IMG/VR virus record: IMGVR_UViG_3300008448_000392
Location: 1-31,356 of that record
Length of the DNA: 31,356 bases
Reading direction: 5' to 3' (one strand)
Source of the DNA: a virus
Each line of letters starts with the position of its first letter. The stretch's first letter is position 1. This document shows, one piece after another, positions 15,946-23,629 of this stretch. Position numbers and translations under genes: made by a program. The notes under the pieces are model-generated. The model ran no database searches and was not told the origin of the DNA. It worked only from the letters and a program-made list of their open reading frames with translations.

Positions 15946-17265
15946 TCAGGCGGTCGTAATACTCGTATTAGCTTTAGCTGCCGCAGCTTTATCCGTTTCC
16001 TCGATAATATGCAATGCTTCAGCCACCGTCGATGTTGGTTTGATAGCAGGATACTTCTTGATTAGTTCCGGATAGCTATACTTAGTAAGTTTGGTATAGT
16101 CAACTTGCTGTAATAGTTCTGCTGTATGCTTTTCGATCTTAGCAGAGATTTCCAGTCTTTTCTTTTCCAAATTCTCTTTAGACTTGTCTCGTCCATAGCC
16201 ACCAGAGCCCCAATTAGCACTATTTGCAGTCGAGGTTAGTTTCTGTGGGCCATAAGATGTCTTAGCAGGACTATCAGCAATTAGATTGTTGCGCGGACCA
16301 ATTGTCGACATAATACCCATAAACTTGGATAGAGGCTGATTTAGCGTCGAAAGCGATGAGCCGGCTGCTGATTCCGCAAATAGATTTTTTGGTATAATAG
16401 GATCTTTTGGCTTTGTTGGTGGCTTGAGCTTCTGTGGTCCTTGTGCGTCTTTTGTTGGAGCAATAGTAACCTTAGGAAGCATCTTGAGTGCGCCGCTTGC
16501 CAATACAAGATTAGGAACAAGTGTAGCAAAGTTTGGTTTACGACCAGAAGCGGCAGTAGCGAGAAGCACACCAGCCATCGCGTTCATATTGAGCATAGGG
16601 AAGTTTGCTTGGATACCAGCAGCTTTAGCAGCGAACCCGATCGGGTCAGCGGCAATCTTTGTGAGTGATGCAATCTCGTTAGCAAGTGGGATCTGACTTG
16701 CTAAATCTGCAAGTCCAGGAATGCCACTCAATAGATTACCTTTGATAGCAGCAAAAACAAGAGACGCTGGTCCAGATAGACCTAGCTGCATAAGCACTTT
16801 TACTTGTGCAATCTTATTTACAATGTCTGCAGCTCCACCAAACTTGAATGGTAGTGCGCCTGTTAGGTTCTTGATTGCGCCCGTAACAGCAGAGATCGGT
16901 CCGTCGAGTCCAGCGCCAAGAAAGTCTTTAGCAAGTCCAGTCATTGCGTCAAGTGCACCAGTCTGCTTGAGCGCAGCAAGACCAACGAGAATAGCTGGAT
17001 CAATTTGATATGGAGGCGCACGATAGCCAAGTGGATCTTGAATCATACGCTTTGCTTCAGCATGATTGACCAATTCAGGATGGTCGCGATTCATTCGCTC
17101 CAGCAATTCACAGAGTTCGTTTGTTCCGGTATAGATGTATTGCTTGCCGTTGAGCGTATATTTGTCGCCCTTAGCAAGAGGCGTCTTGTTATCCGCTTCC
17201 TGCTTTAGTTGAGCGAGACGCTCACGCTTCGAAACAATATCTGGTGTATCTGGTATATCTGCCAT
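15946..17265 (-). CDS. Unknown protein of the spike/hub locus, alanine-rich hydrophobic core
   Basis: 439 residues. I do not recognise the family. The N-terminus is charged, with a YTLNGKQYIYTGTNELCELL segment near residues 37-56. Residues about 90-290 are Ala/Gly/Leu-rich and moderately hydrophobic (LVGLAALKQTGALDAMTGLA, LSGIPGLADLASQIPL, NAMAGVLLATAASG); residues 290-370 form a Pro/Lys/Ser-rich linker; the last ~70 (from ENLEKKRLEISAKIEKH) are helical and charged, probably coiled coil. No catalytic motif is visible. ATG 17265 lies 2 nt after the stop of a 25-codon ORF and has no ribosome site of its own, so translation probably depends on that ORF. Position next to the split gp5 suggests a hub or spike-associated, perhaps membrane-interacting protein. 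Confidence 0.7.
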   Translation of the reverse strand: MADIPDTPDIVSKRERLAQLKQEADNKTPLAKGDKYTLNGKQYIYTGTNELCELLERMNRDHPELVNHAEAKRMIQDPLGYRAPPYQIDPAILVGLAALKQTGALDAMTGLAKDFLGAGLDGPISAVTGAIKNLTGALPFKFGGAADIVNKIAQVKVLMQLGLSGPASLVFAAIKGNLLSGIPGLADLASQIPLANEIASLTKIAADPIGFAAKAAGIQANFPMLNMNAMAGVLLATAASGRKPNFATLVPNLVLASGALKMLPKVTIAPTKDAQGPQKLKPPTKPKDPIIPKNLFAESAAGSSLSTLNQPLSKFMGIMSTIGPRNNLIADSPAKTSYGPQKLTSTANSANWGSGGYGRDKSKENLEKKRLEISAKIEKHTAELLQQVDYTKLTKYSYPELIKKYPAIKPTSTVAEALHIIEETDKAAAAKANTSITTA

Positions 17266-17267
17266 GT

Positions 17268-17345
17268 TTAGAATTCGACTTGTTTATCAGGTTTCAATGG
17301 GCCTGTTGGTTCAGGAACTTGAATATCTTTAGGTTCATTTGACAT
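17268..17345 (-). CDS. 25-residue ORF with strong ribosome site, probable coupling leader
   Basis: ATG 17345 to TAA 17268-17270 encodes 25 residues starting MSNEPKDIQVPEPTGPL, rich in Pro, Glu and Lys. A near-ideal ribosome site TAAGGAG lies 8 nt upstream of the ATG. The next gene starts 2 nt after this stop and lacks its own site. It fills most of the gap between the beta-helix spike gene and the 439-residue gene. It could be a functional small protein or a leader whose translation feeds ribosomes to the next start; sequence alone does not decide. Confidence 0.6.
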   Translation of the reverse strand: MSNEPKDIQVPEPTGPLKPDKQVEF

Positions 17346-17360
17346 AATTATATCTCCTTA

Positions 17361-18251
17361 CTATGTTGGGTAGAATCCGCCTACGCCAGGAATAGTAGAT
17401 GCTGTATCAATCTTAGATCCATCATCCGTTTCAACAAGCAATTTGCCGCCGGAACCAATACGAACGTCGTGATCTTTCGAAAAGATGCCAGCTTTGTAAC
17501 CCGAAGCCGCTACAACAGTTCCGCCACTACCAGAGCTTTCGACAAGAATAGCGTAGCTATCTCTAATAAAAGTACCTGTTACTGCGCGGGTTTGAATCTG
17601 TGTTTGCGACTGCAACTTCATAATATCAGCAGAAGCAAGACCCATTTGAGTGCCAGCACCAATACCAACTTGTTTTGTGGCAATAGCTTGAAAATCTTCG
17701 CCAGCAAGAACAGCGTAGTTTCCACCAGAGATAACAGTTGACTCTGTTCCTGTGGATTGGAAATACTCGTTGTTATTTGTTTCGGTCTTATTACCGCCAG
17801 TTACTTCGTCGCGATTGCCTGATGTACGATGGGCTGTCTTGCCGTTGACTTGTGTGCGCTGATCACCAATGACTTCGCGTAGCTCGTTGCCGCCAACTTT
17901 TACTTTGAGATCGCCACCAATATTCAACTCGTAGTTTCCGTCAACATGCTGAATGACGTTGCCTGTGCAATAGATATTGATCGGACCATTGACTGTTAGA
18001 TTGAATTCACCGGTGGTTACTTCGTCACGCCCTTTGTCGTTGAAGTCTTGTCGACCGCCCTTAGCAGTCGTGATCATAGCTCCATCGTCTTTGATCTCGA
18101 CGAATGTTCCTGACTTGTGGTAGATGTGAATACGGCAATCGCCTGGAGTATTATCAAACTCCACGACATGACCGGCTTCAGTCGTATAGGTATGATTGCC
18201 GAGATACTCGGACTTCTTACCGCCTTGATCCTGTTGATTCCAATCTGCCAT
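17361..18251 (-). CDS. gp5 C-terminal-like central spike protein (beta-helix)
   Basis: 296 residues. The N-terminus (GNHTYTTEAGHVVEFDNTPG, then RIHIYHKSGTFVEIKDDGAM) is the typical entry of gp5/VgrG spike domains. Residues about 80-200 are short V-x-G-x repeats (TVNGPINIYCTGNVIQHVDG, LKVKVGGNELREVIGDQRTQ, VNGKTAHRTSGNRDEVTGGN), which in T4 gp5 form the trimeric beta-helix that punctures the outer membrane. There is no lysozyme domain and no OB domain; the OB part is a separate gene two genes upstream. Ribosome site AGGAT, 3-nt gap from the previous gene. In T4 these parts are one 575-residue protein that is cleaved after the lysozyme; here the spike is encoded on its own. Confidence 0.85.
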   Translation of the reverse strand: MADWNQQDQGGKKSEYLGNHTYTTEAGHVVEFDNTPGDCRIHIYHKSGTFVEIKDDGAMITTAKGGRQDFNDKGRDEVTTGEFNLTVNGPINIYCTGNVIQHVDGNYELNIGGDLKVKVGGNELREVIGDQRTQVNGKTAHRTSGNRDEVTGGNKTETNNNEYFQSTGTESTVISGGNYAVLAGEDFQAIATKQVGIGAGTQMGLASADIMKLQSQTQIQTRAVTGTFIRDSYAILVESSGSGGTVVAASGYKAGIFSKDHDVRIGSGGKLLVETDDGSKIDTASTIPGVGGFYPT

Positions 18252-18254
18252 ATT

Positions 18255-19076
18255 TTATCCTATTGATCCTAAACCTATTGTTCCGCCTTGAACTTCAGGC
18301 ACTCCTAGCGCAGCTGCTCCTGCTGCTTCAGCTTGTTTAGCAGCTGTTTCGTCAAGTGCACTAATAGTATCTGTTGGCATCGAGCCGGCAGAAAGAAAAT
18401 CAAGATTATCTATAACATTTAGATCGCTTGCTGCAGCGCGCTCAATATCTGTCAGACTATATGTTCCAGCAGCACTTGCTGTAGGATCTACAGCTTTATT
18501 CTGCACAGGATTTGCTTTTACGTTACCCTTGCGCTGTGTCTTGTCTTTACTCTTGACGATTGTTTCTTCGACGCGTTCTTCGTTACCACGACCCACAAGT
18601 GATGTTGAAGCATCGTCGTTGAGCGTTGGATGAACAGAAGGGACGGGAGCAATACCGTTCTTGCCGCCAAATAGTTTATTCAAGTTTGCCATAAGCAAAG
18701 CAACAGTCGCAACCTTTTCGAGTAGTGTTGGATTCTGTTGTTGAATCTGTACTGGCGTTGGTGGTATAATGGTAATACCAGTTTCCTTAGTATCACTCGC
18801 AAGAATAGTGTCTGTCGCTATATCTGATACGTAAGCTTCGACCTGATATGTTCCGGGCTTGAGCGGTGTAGAGAATTGCAGCTTCCATTTATTTGGCTGT
18901 ACTGTTTCGTCTAGACCTAAATTACCTTCAAACAGTTTATATCTTGTATAATTGACATAAACAGATATTGTTTCTTTTGCTTTTCCAGGAGCACTAAAAC
19001 GCTGAAAGTCAACATAGCCCGTAAGTGTAGGCACAGTATTAGATGTTGAAAGCGGCGTAATACTAATTGAACTCAT
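18255..19076 (-). CDS. Ig-like protein between the two gp5 pieces
   Basis: 273 residues. Residues about 1-105 look like a beta-sandwich (Ig-like) domain: SISITPLSTSNTVPTLTGYV, a KWKLQFSTPLKPGTYQVEAY strand pair and a final TGITIIPPTPVQ. Residues about 115-140 are hydrophobic and helical (TLLEKVATVALLMANLNKLF). The rest is low-complexity Ala/Ser/Thr/Lys sequence ending Gly-rich. No lysozyme or protease motif is visible. It overlaps the OB-fold gene by 4 nt (ATGA) and is 3 nt from the spike gene, so all three are co-translated. I infer a connector or accessory subunit of the central spike; it sits where the T4 gp5 lysozyme would be but does not resemble it. Confidence 0.7.
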   Translation of the reverse strand: MSSISITPLSTSNTVPTLTGYVDFQRFSAPGKAKETISVYVNYTRYKLFEGNLGLDETVQPNKWKLQFSTPLKPGTYQVEAYVSDIATDTILASDTKETGITIIPPTPVQIQQQNPTLLEKVATVALLMANLNKLFGGKNGIAPVPSVHPTLNDDASTSLVGRGNEERVEETIVKSKDKTQRKGNVKANPVQNKAVDPTASAAGTYSLTDIERAAASDLNVIDNLDFLSAGSMPTDTISALDETAAKQAEAAGAAALGVPEVQGGTIGLGSIG

Positions 19077-19465
19077 GACATTGCTCCACCAGAGCCAATC
19101 GAGTTCTGCTCAGTATCTTCTTTTTGTTGAATATGTGGTAGCACGCCAATTGCTACAGGAAACTGTTCGCCGTCTCCGTCGAAAAAGAATCCAACCACTT
19201 TGCTATTCTCGACAATACCCGTAGGGCTGTGTCCCACTCCCGAGATACCTGCGGACGTCATAGGCATAAGTACATAGCACCACGGCAACTGACTCGTTGG
19301 CAAGTCGCCTTTATTATCCGTGTGCTTGCCCTTGATGCGCACTTTGATACGACCCAGCTTGAGATCGTCCTTCTCACCCGAGAACTGCCCAGTGCCGCGA
19401 TCCTCGACCACGCCGATCCACCACTTCAATCCGTCTTGTCCGAGAACTGTACCTAACTCAGCCAT
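19073..19465 (-). CDS. gp5 N-terminal-like OB-fold hub protein
   Basis: 130 residues matching only the OB-fold part of T4 gp5: WWIGVVEDRGTGQFSGEKDD, LKLGRIKVRIKGKHTDNKGD, PTSQLPWCYVLMPMTSAGIS and GVGHSPTGIVENSKVVGFFF align with the T4 pattern WWVGTVEDR, LGRCRVRI.G.H, LPW.SV..PITSA..SGIG, G.V.GT.V.G.F. T4 continues into the lysozyme; this protein ends about 25 residues after the domain. The OB domain docks the spike onto the gp27 hub, and the gp27-like gene lies directly upstream (2-nt gap). Ribosome site AAGGGA. Confidence 0.88.
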   Translation of the reverse strand: MAELGTVLGQDGLKWWIGVVEDRGTGQFSGEKDDLKLGRIKVRIKGKHTDNKGDLPTSQLPWCYVLMPMTSAGISGVGHSPTGIVENSKVVGFFFDGDGEQFPVAIGVLPHIQQKEDTEQNSIGSGGAMS

Positions 19466-19467
19466 AA

Positions 19468-20694
19468 TTATCCCTTGCTCTGCGAATCAGATTTACATTC
19501 TAAAACACATTCATACTTCATATCTTTTCCGTCTTTATATAATACGTGTCTGACTGACGTAACCAAATAAGAACCAGAACGATTATCCAGTTCGCCTTCT
19601 TCTTGGTTAGCCGGAATATTCAATTTTACTTTGATCCCAGGCTTATATTCTACGTCTCCAGGAACGCGAACGTGCATAATAAGATTATCTAGTTGCGTTG
19701 CAGCTGACGAATTTGCTCCATGCTCGTGCACAGTTCTTTTATTTTCAGAAATCTTTGGATCGCGCGCGTCACGAAATTTACTCTTAGATGCTCCTGGCGC
19801 AATAACAAAGTTGAATCGTTCGCCGCGCGCTGTCTTTTGTTTTTGTGTAATTTGATTTTTGCCAGTGTGCGAAGTATCGCCGGCACCATCGCGCTTTGAT
19901 CCACCACCCGTCTTTCCTGTAGTCGGATCAAAATAATACCAGTGGTCAGAGTCTGCGCCATTGAAACTGGACTCAACAGTATTGAAATCTTTTTGTTGCT
20001 CGAAGGCAATAATATTACGCTGCGGATCACTACCGGCAGCACCAATATTCTGTTGCGCATAGCTAAATGTAAACTTATCGCCTTCCGATAACATCGAGTC
20101 AATTGTTTTGAAGTGATAGCCTTCGCGGTCTTGGTAATAAACATAATTCGATGCTTTAGCCTTAGCAGACTTTGCTTCCTTCGCAGCCCATCGAATAGCG
20201 GTTACCGGCGAGCGCCCGGTTCCATAATATGTTGCGTTGCCCTCGGACTCTTCATTTGTGGTTAGGTCTTTTTTGATTGTGATTGAGTCCTTAGTATAGT
20301 CCTCGTGCCACTTCTTGACCATCTCAGAAAGCTTCTCGCCGACATAAGCTTTAGCCACTTCTTTTTGATTATTCTCTAAAAACTCTTGCGGTACGCAGGT
20401 CAACTCATAATAATCTTGATTATCTTTGACGCGCGTTCTGTCTCCAATAATACCAGTCTTGAATTTCATGCGAATGGTGCTACCTTCGCGATTGCCAAAA
20501 GCAAGCTCGACGTCCTCGCCGCCCTTCAACTTAGCCTGCTGATGGAACCCAGACGCGTCGTTGACTGATATATTAGATGAGGCGGCTGTTTCATAAATGC
20601 TTTCGAAATAATCCAGCTTACTGACAAGACTGCGAATGTCAGCGCCACCCACAGTGCATTGTGAAACAATACCAGTTGCTACATTCGGATTCAT
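19468..20694 (-). CDS. 27: Baseplate hub protein, gp27-like
   Basis: 408 residues, close to T4 gp27 (391). Evidence is a mix of position (directly ahead of the gp5 OB gene) and fold-like features: an N-terminal LVSKLDYFESIYETAASSNI segment with IRMKFKTGIIGDRTR, a middle domain with a long Lys/Asp-rich helix, and a C-terminal barrel with VRVPGDVEYKPGIKVKLNIP and GSYLVTSVRHVLYKDGKDMK, a pattern typical of hub proteins of the gp27/gpD family. A gp27 trimer forms the threefold collar between tube and spike. The start overlaps the gp53 end by 4 nt (ATGA). Confidence 0.8.
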   Translation of the reverse strand: MNPNVATGIVSQCTVGGADIRSLVSKLDYFESIYETAASSNISVNDASGFHQQAKLKGGEDVELAFGNREGSTIRMKFKTGIIGDRTRVKDNQDYYELTCVPQEFLENNQKEVAKAYVGEKLSEMVKKWHEDYTKDSITIKKDLTTNEESEGNATYYGTGRSPVTAIRWAAKEAKSAKAKASNYVYYQDREGYHFKTIDSMLSEGDKFTFSYAQQNIGAAGSDPQRNIIAFEQQKDFNTVESSFNGADSDHWYYFDPTTGKTGGGSKRDGAGDTSHTGKNQITQKQKTARGERFNFVIAPGASKSKFRDARDPKISENKRTVHEHGANSSAATQLDNLIMHVRVPGDVEYKPGIKVKLNIPANQEEGELDNRSGSYLVTSVRHVLYKDGKDMKYECVLECKSDSQSKG

Positions 20695-21281
20695 CTGACG
20701 AATTGGCTTTCTTCAAAGATATATGGATGCTGATCGCGAATAAGATGTACGTAGTGCAAATCGAGTAAATAAATGTGTCGACGTTGCTCGTTCAAATCAT
20801 TTTCATATTCGAATATATTTACTTCTTTTCTATCCGTAACTGGTAAAGCTGCGTATGTGGTATAATCAACAATAACAGTCTTTTCCGGATAAACACGGCT
20901 TTGAAGACCATCAGAAGCAATAGTATTCTTTTGCAGTATTTTTTCATAGTGGTGAATATTCTGATATGCATACTGCATCGAGCCATACTTCTGTACAATA
21001 TACGCATTGAATTGCTCGTAGCTTAGAGGCCATTCATAATATGGGTCGTGGATCTCATTAGTCAATAGCACAAGCCAGTCGAGTGTATAGTCGTCATAGT
21101 AGTCATACGCCACAACGTCTGGGCGCTCACCGTCTTGTATATAATACTCGTCGTATGTAACCGCCGCATTGCTAATAAAATTAGCCACAGAAAAACGACG
21201 AGTAATATCGGTAACAGCAATACCTTTATTCTGCCCAGGAATACGATAAGGAATAATTGGATGCGGTCTAAAGAAAAACAT
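20691..21281 (-). CDS. 53: Baseplate wedge subunit gp53
   Basis: 196 residues, the same length as T4 gp53. Conserved features: an N-terminal FFFRPHPIIPYRI in place of the T4 start, DITRRFSVANFI, then the family hallmark DYTLDWLVLLTNEIHDPYYE-WPLS followed by FNAYIVQKYGS. The C-terminus carries NIFEYENDLNEQRRHIYLLD, typical of the wedge-binding tail. gp53 ties wedges together in the inner ring with gp6 and gp25. Ribosome site AAGGAT, 8 nt after the gp48 stop. Confidence 0.88.
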   Translation of the reverse strand: MFFFRPHPIIPYRIPGQNKGIAVTDITRRFSVANFISNAAVTYDEYYIQDGERPDVVAYDYYDDYTLDWLVLLTNEIHDPYYEWPLSYEQFNAYIVQKYGSMQYAYQNIHHYEKILQKNTIASDGLQSRVYPEKTVIVDYTTYAALPVTDRKEVNIFEYENDLNEQRRHIYLLDLHYVHLIRDQHPYIFEESQFVR

Positions 21282-21289
21282 TGTTATCC

Positions 21290-22522
21290 TTAGTTAGTAG
21301 CACTATTTGGAATATCAAGCGCAGGATCTGGTGTTTTTCCAGGATTTGATGCGTTCCACTGTGCTGTTGAATTTCTGACAAGACCAGCAGCTTCATCCGG
21401 AGCAGCTCTCAAACGCTCTGCTATTTCCGGATCATTATAGACAGCCGACATATCAGCTGGTGGCGCTGATGGACGACCCAAAGTTTTATTGAGCGAATTC
21501 TTTGTGACGATCTCTGTTTCTTTGAACGATAGCGTCAATTCAACTTCAACTGGTGCAGGAGCTCCACCGCCATTTGCGTCACGAATATAAGCAGCAACGC
21601 CTTGACCATGGTAATTGACCTGAATATCTGTACAGACTGATGGCTGCAGCTCAAACAAATAATTTGGATGGCGGAACTTGATATTGAAGAACTCTGGATA
21701 TTTGAAGAATAAACCGCCGCCAACATATTCTGGGTGAGCATAATAAGTAAAAGCGTCAATAATCATTTTGATCATATTCGATTCTTCGCGGCTTCTTGGT
21801 GATAGCTTCCAAGAGAAGCGATGTTCGCGGAAATCAACGCCAGTAAATAATACGATCTTGTGAGGATTCTGTGCTACACCAAGACCTACCTTGAGTGCCG
21901 CTTCGAATGTACCTGCGCCGCCGATACCATTTACTGCTGTTCCGAGTGCGTTTGTGGCTGCAGCTGCTCCGCCTCGCCCGCCGCTTTCTAGTGCAGCACC
22001 AGAGATACCATCGCCGCCTGCTCCACCCAATAGAGAAGGAAGCGACGAATTATTATAAATTTTTTGGTCAAATGGTTTTAGAATAGCGCCAGCCGCTGCA
22101 CCCAGATCAGGTGTGCTATACTGTGGATTATAATCTGTGGTAAGACTAGACGGCATCGGAAGTCTAATCGTTGCGAGATTGACCTGATTGCCGATATTAG
22201 CTAGACCCTGTACGCCTTGACCAATAAATGCGTTGAGTTCATTTTTAGTAGCAAAGTCCTGAAATACTTTAGAATCAGCTAATTTACCAAAAGCATCAGA
22301 ACCTTGACCTTTTGTTTCGACTGCTTGAAATTCAATCCAGTGGTCAATTGTTTTGAGATCGTCTGGGAAATAATAGCTTGAGTCCTGAAAAGGATCTGGT
22401 CTGCTAATTTGTCCAACAAGAGAAACTCTTGGTGATGCTGTACGACTCAATGCTGTAAACGCTGCAGCGATGCCAGCAACACCGGTTGCAAGTCTTTCTG
22501 ATCTTAGTTGTTTAGCAGACAT
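21290..22522 (-). CDS. 48: Baseplate tail-tube cap gp48
   Basis: 410 residues versus 364 in T4. The tube-like core is recognisable from about residue 225: PHKIVLFTGVDFREHRFSWK, LSPRSREESNMIKMIIDAFT and FFKYPEFFNIKFRHPN align with the T4 gp48 segment ending in LTPRSTEDLMAIINIYQYF; the C-terminal VEVELTLSFKETEIVTKNSL closes the domain. The N-terminal ~200 residues are looser, with a Gly/Ala-rich stretch (GGAGGDGISGAALESGGRGG). gp48 forms the ring on the hub that starts the tube with gp54. A strong AGGAG ribosome site and an exact late promoter precede ATG 22522, making this the first gene of the minus-strand operon. Confidence 0.88.
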   Translation of the reverse strand: MSAKQLRSERLATGVAGIAAAFTALSRTASPRVSLVGQISRPDPFQDSSYYFPDDLKTIDHWIEFQAVETKGQGSDAFGKLADSKVFQDFATKNELNAFIGQGVQGLANIGNQVNLATIRLPMPSSLTTDYNPQYSTPDLGAAAGAILKPFDQKIYNNSSLPSLLGGAGGDGISGAALESGGRGGAAAATNALGTAVNGIGGAGTFEAALKVGLGVAQNPHKIVLFTGVDFREHRFSWKLSPRSREESNMIKMIIDAFTYYAHPEYVGGGLFFKYPEFFNIKFRHPNYLFELQPSVCTDIQVNYHGQGVAAYIRDANGGGAPAPVEVELTLSFKETEIVTKNSLNKTLGRPSAPPADMSAVYNDPEIAERLRAAPDEAAGLVRNSTAQWNASNPGKTPDPALDIPNSATN

Positions 22523-22543
22523 TGAAACTCCTTTTCGATATGA

Positions 22544-22551
22544 TATTTATA
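22544..22551 (-). promoter_or_regulatory. T4-type late promoter ahead of gp48
   Basis: Exact TATAAATA on the minus strand in the 44-nt gap between divergent genes, followed within about 13 nt by AGGAG and the gp48 ATG. It lies inside a perfect 7-bp inverted repeat (TCGATAT at 22535-22541 and ATATCGA at 22549-22555), so the promoter could be bound by a symmetric factor or form a hairpin. Confidence 0.75.
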
Positions 22552-22566
22552 TCGATACATAGTGCC

Positions 22567-23013
22567 ATGGCTACTTACAGAGGGCGCTTTCAGCCCAAAA
22601 ACCCAAACAAGTATAAAGGTGATCCAACGAACATTGTCTATCGTTCGTCGTGGGAATTACGCTTTATGAAATATCTCGATGAGAATCCAAATATAATTCA
22701 GTGGGCGTCAGAAGAATTATTCATACCATATAAATCCCCGCTCGACGGTAAATGGCATAGATATTTCCCAGACTTTATTATTCGTATGCGAGACCGCGAT
22801 GGCAAACTATCGACAAAGATGATTGAGATCAAACCGCGCTCACAGTCTGTACCACCGACAGTCAAAACAAATGGATCAAAGCCAACAAAGAAGTATCTGC
22901 GAGAGGTCGCAACTTACGGTATAAATATATCGAAGTGGGAAGCAGCGAAAGAATACTGCTTGGACCGCAACTGGGAATTCGTCGTATTGACGGAAAAAGA
23001 ATTAGGAATATAG
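22567..23013 (+). CDS. 4: Head completion nuclease-like protein gp4
   Basis: 148 residues from ATG 22567, close to T4 gp4 (150). The motifs RGRFQPKNPNKYKGDPTNIV, YRSSWELRFMKYLDENPNII and the TnsA-like endonuclease core (HRYFPDFIIRMRD with the downstream MIEIKPRSQ, a PD-x(n)-ExK arrangement) are typical. The protein completes DNA-filled heads before tail joining. An upstream TTG at 22522 and an ATG at 22540 are in frame, but the homologous start is MATYRGRF and the upstream part would overlap the divergent promoter. It is the first gene of the plus-strand cluster. Confidence 0.9.
   Translation: MATYRGRFQPKNPNKYKGDPTNIVYRSSWELRFMKYLDENPNIIQWASEELFIPYKSPLDGKWHRYFPDFIIRMRDRDGKLSTKMIEIKPRSQSVPPTVKTNGSKPTKKYLREVATYGINISKWEAAKEYCLDRNWEFVVLTEKELGI
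22920..22927 (+). promoter_or_regulatory. Candidate T4-type late promoter inside gp4
   Basis: Exact TATAAATA on the plus strand, about 88 nt upstream of the next start (TTG 23015). It overlaps Gly-Ile-Asn-Ile codons of gp4. It is the only exact plus-strand copy I found, and it points the same way as the genes it precedes. Confidence 0.45.
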
Positions 23014-23014
23014 C

Positions 23015-23626
23015 TTGGTAGCTTACGTCTTCGACACAATACTAAAGCGCGGTGCTAAAGCCGGCTTCACGCCGTCAATCAAACGCGATGCGCGTCAGTG
23101 GTTCCGTAAGCAAGCGCAGGCAGCTGTTGCAACACCAATGCGTATGATCGGTAGTGATCGCTCCAGACTAACAGCGCGCCCAGTTATTGGCAGCATGTAT
23201 TTGTTTCAATATGATCCAAAGGGAAAAGGAAAACTACCTTATTATGACAGATACCCTCTTGTCTTTCCTATCGGCGCTGGTCGGACCGGCGGATTTGCCG
23301 CAACTGGAGGTTCTTTCTTGGGACTCAATCTCCACTATCTACCACTCCCTCTTAGAGCCAGATTGATGGATGCGCTGTATGCAACAGCGAGCAATCAAAC
23401 GCTGGACGAGAATACGCGTCTGAAAATATCTTATCAGATATTAGCCCAAGCAAGTAAATATCGTTTCTTTCGTCCGTGCATCAAGCGTTATTTGATCTCG
23501 CACGTACGCACTAAATTCTTTTACATCGAGCCCACTGAATGGGAAATGGCTTTATTTTTACCTTTTGATAGATTTGTTGGCTCAAATAAAACTCGCATTT
23601 ATCGCGACAGTCGCGACAGGATCTAA
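23015..23626 (+). CDS. Conserved T4-like phage protein, unknown function
   Basis: 203 residues from TTG 23015; an AGGA site lies 7 nt upstream and the gene follows gp4 by one nt. The core MYLFQYDPKGKGKLPYYDRY with PLVFPIG, then GGSFLGLNLHYLPLPLRARL, is a pattern I associate with a conserved protein of marine and alphaproteobacterial T4-like phages. The C-terminus (IEPTEWEMALFLPFDRFVGS) is also regular. It is basic, with no membrane segment. Candidate roles include DNA end protection (T4 gp2 lies next to gene 4) or a head-tail joining function, but I cannot show homology to gp2. An ATG 39 codons in is an unlikely start because conserved-looking sequence precedes it. Confidence 0.7.
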   Translation: MVAYVFDTILKRGAKAGFTPSIKRDARQWFRKQAQAAVATPMRMIGSDRSRLTARPVIGSMYLFQYDPKGKGKLPYYDRYPLVFPIGAGRTGGFAATGGSFLGLNLHYLPLPLRARLMDALYATASNQTLDENTRLKISYQILAQASKYRFFRPCIKRYLISHVRTKFFYIEPTEWEMALFLPFDRFVGSNKTRIYRDSRDRI

Positions 23627-23629
23627 CAA

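Noticed and set aside
15971-15990. AGCTG-CCG-CAGCT hairpin followed by a few T as a terminator for the antisense RNA
   Set aside because: The stem is only 5 bp, the T-run is interrupted, and it is explained by Ala/Lys codons of the opposite gene.
15869-16075. 68-codon plus-strand ORF with a hydrophobic segment
   Set aside because: Its start lies upstream of the antisense promoter, so that transcript would not include it; no ribosome site; the hydrophobic part is a misreading of the Ala-rich end of the 439-residue protein.
22522-22566. 15-codon N-terminal extension of gp4 from TTG 22522
   Set aside because: Would overlap the gp48 start and promoter; T4-like gp4 proteins begin at the position of ATG 22567.
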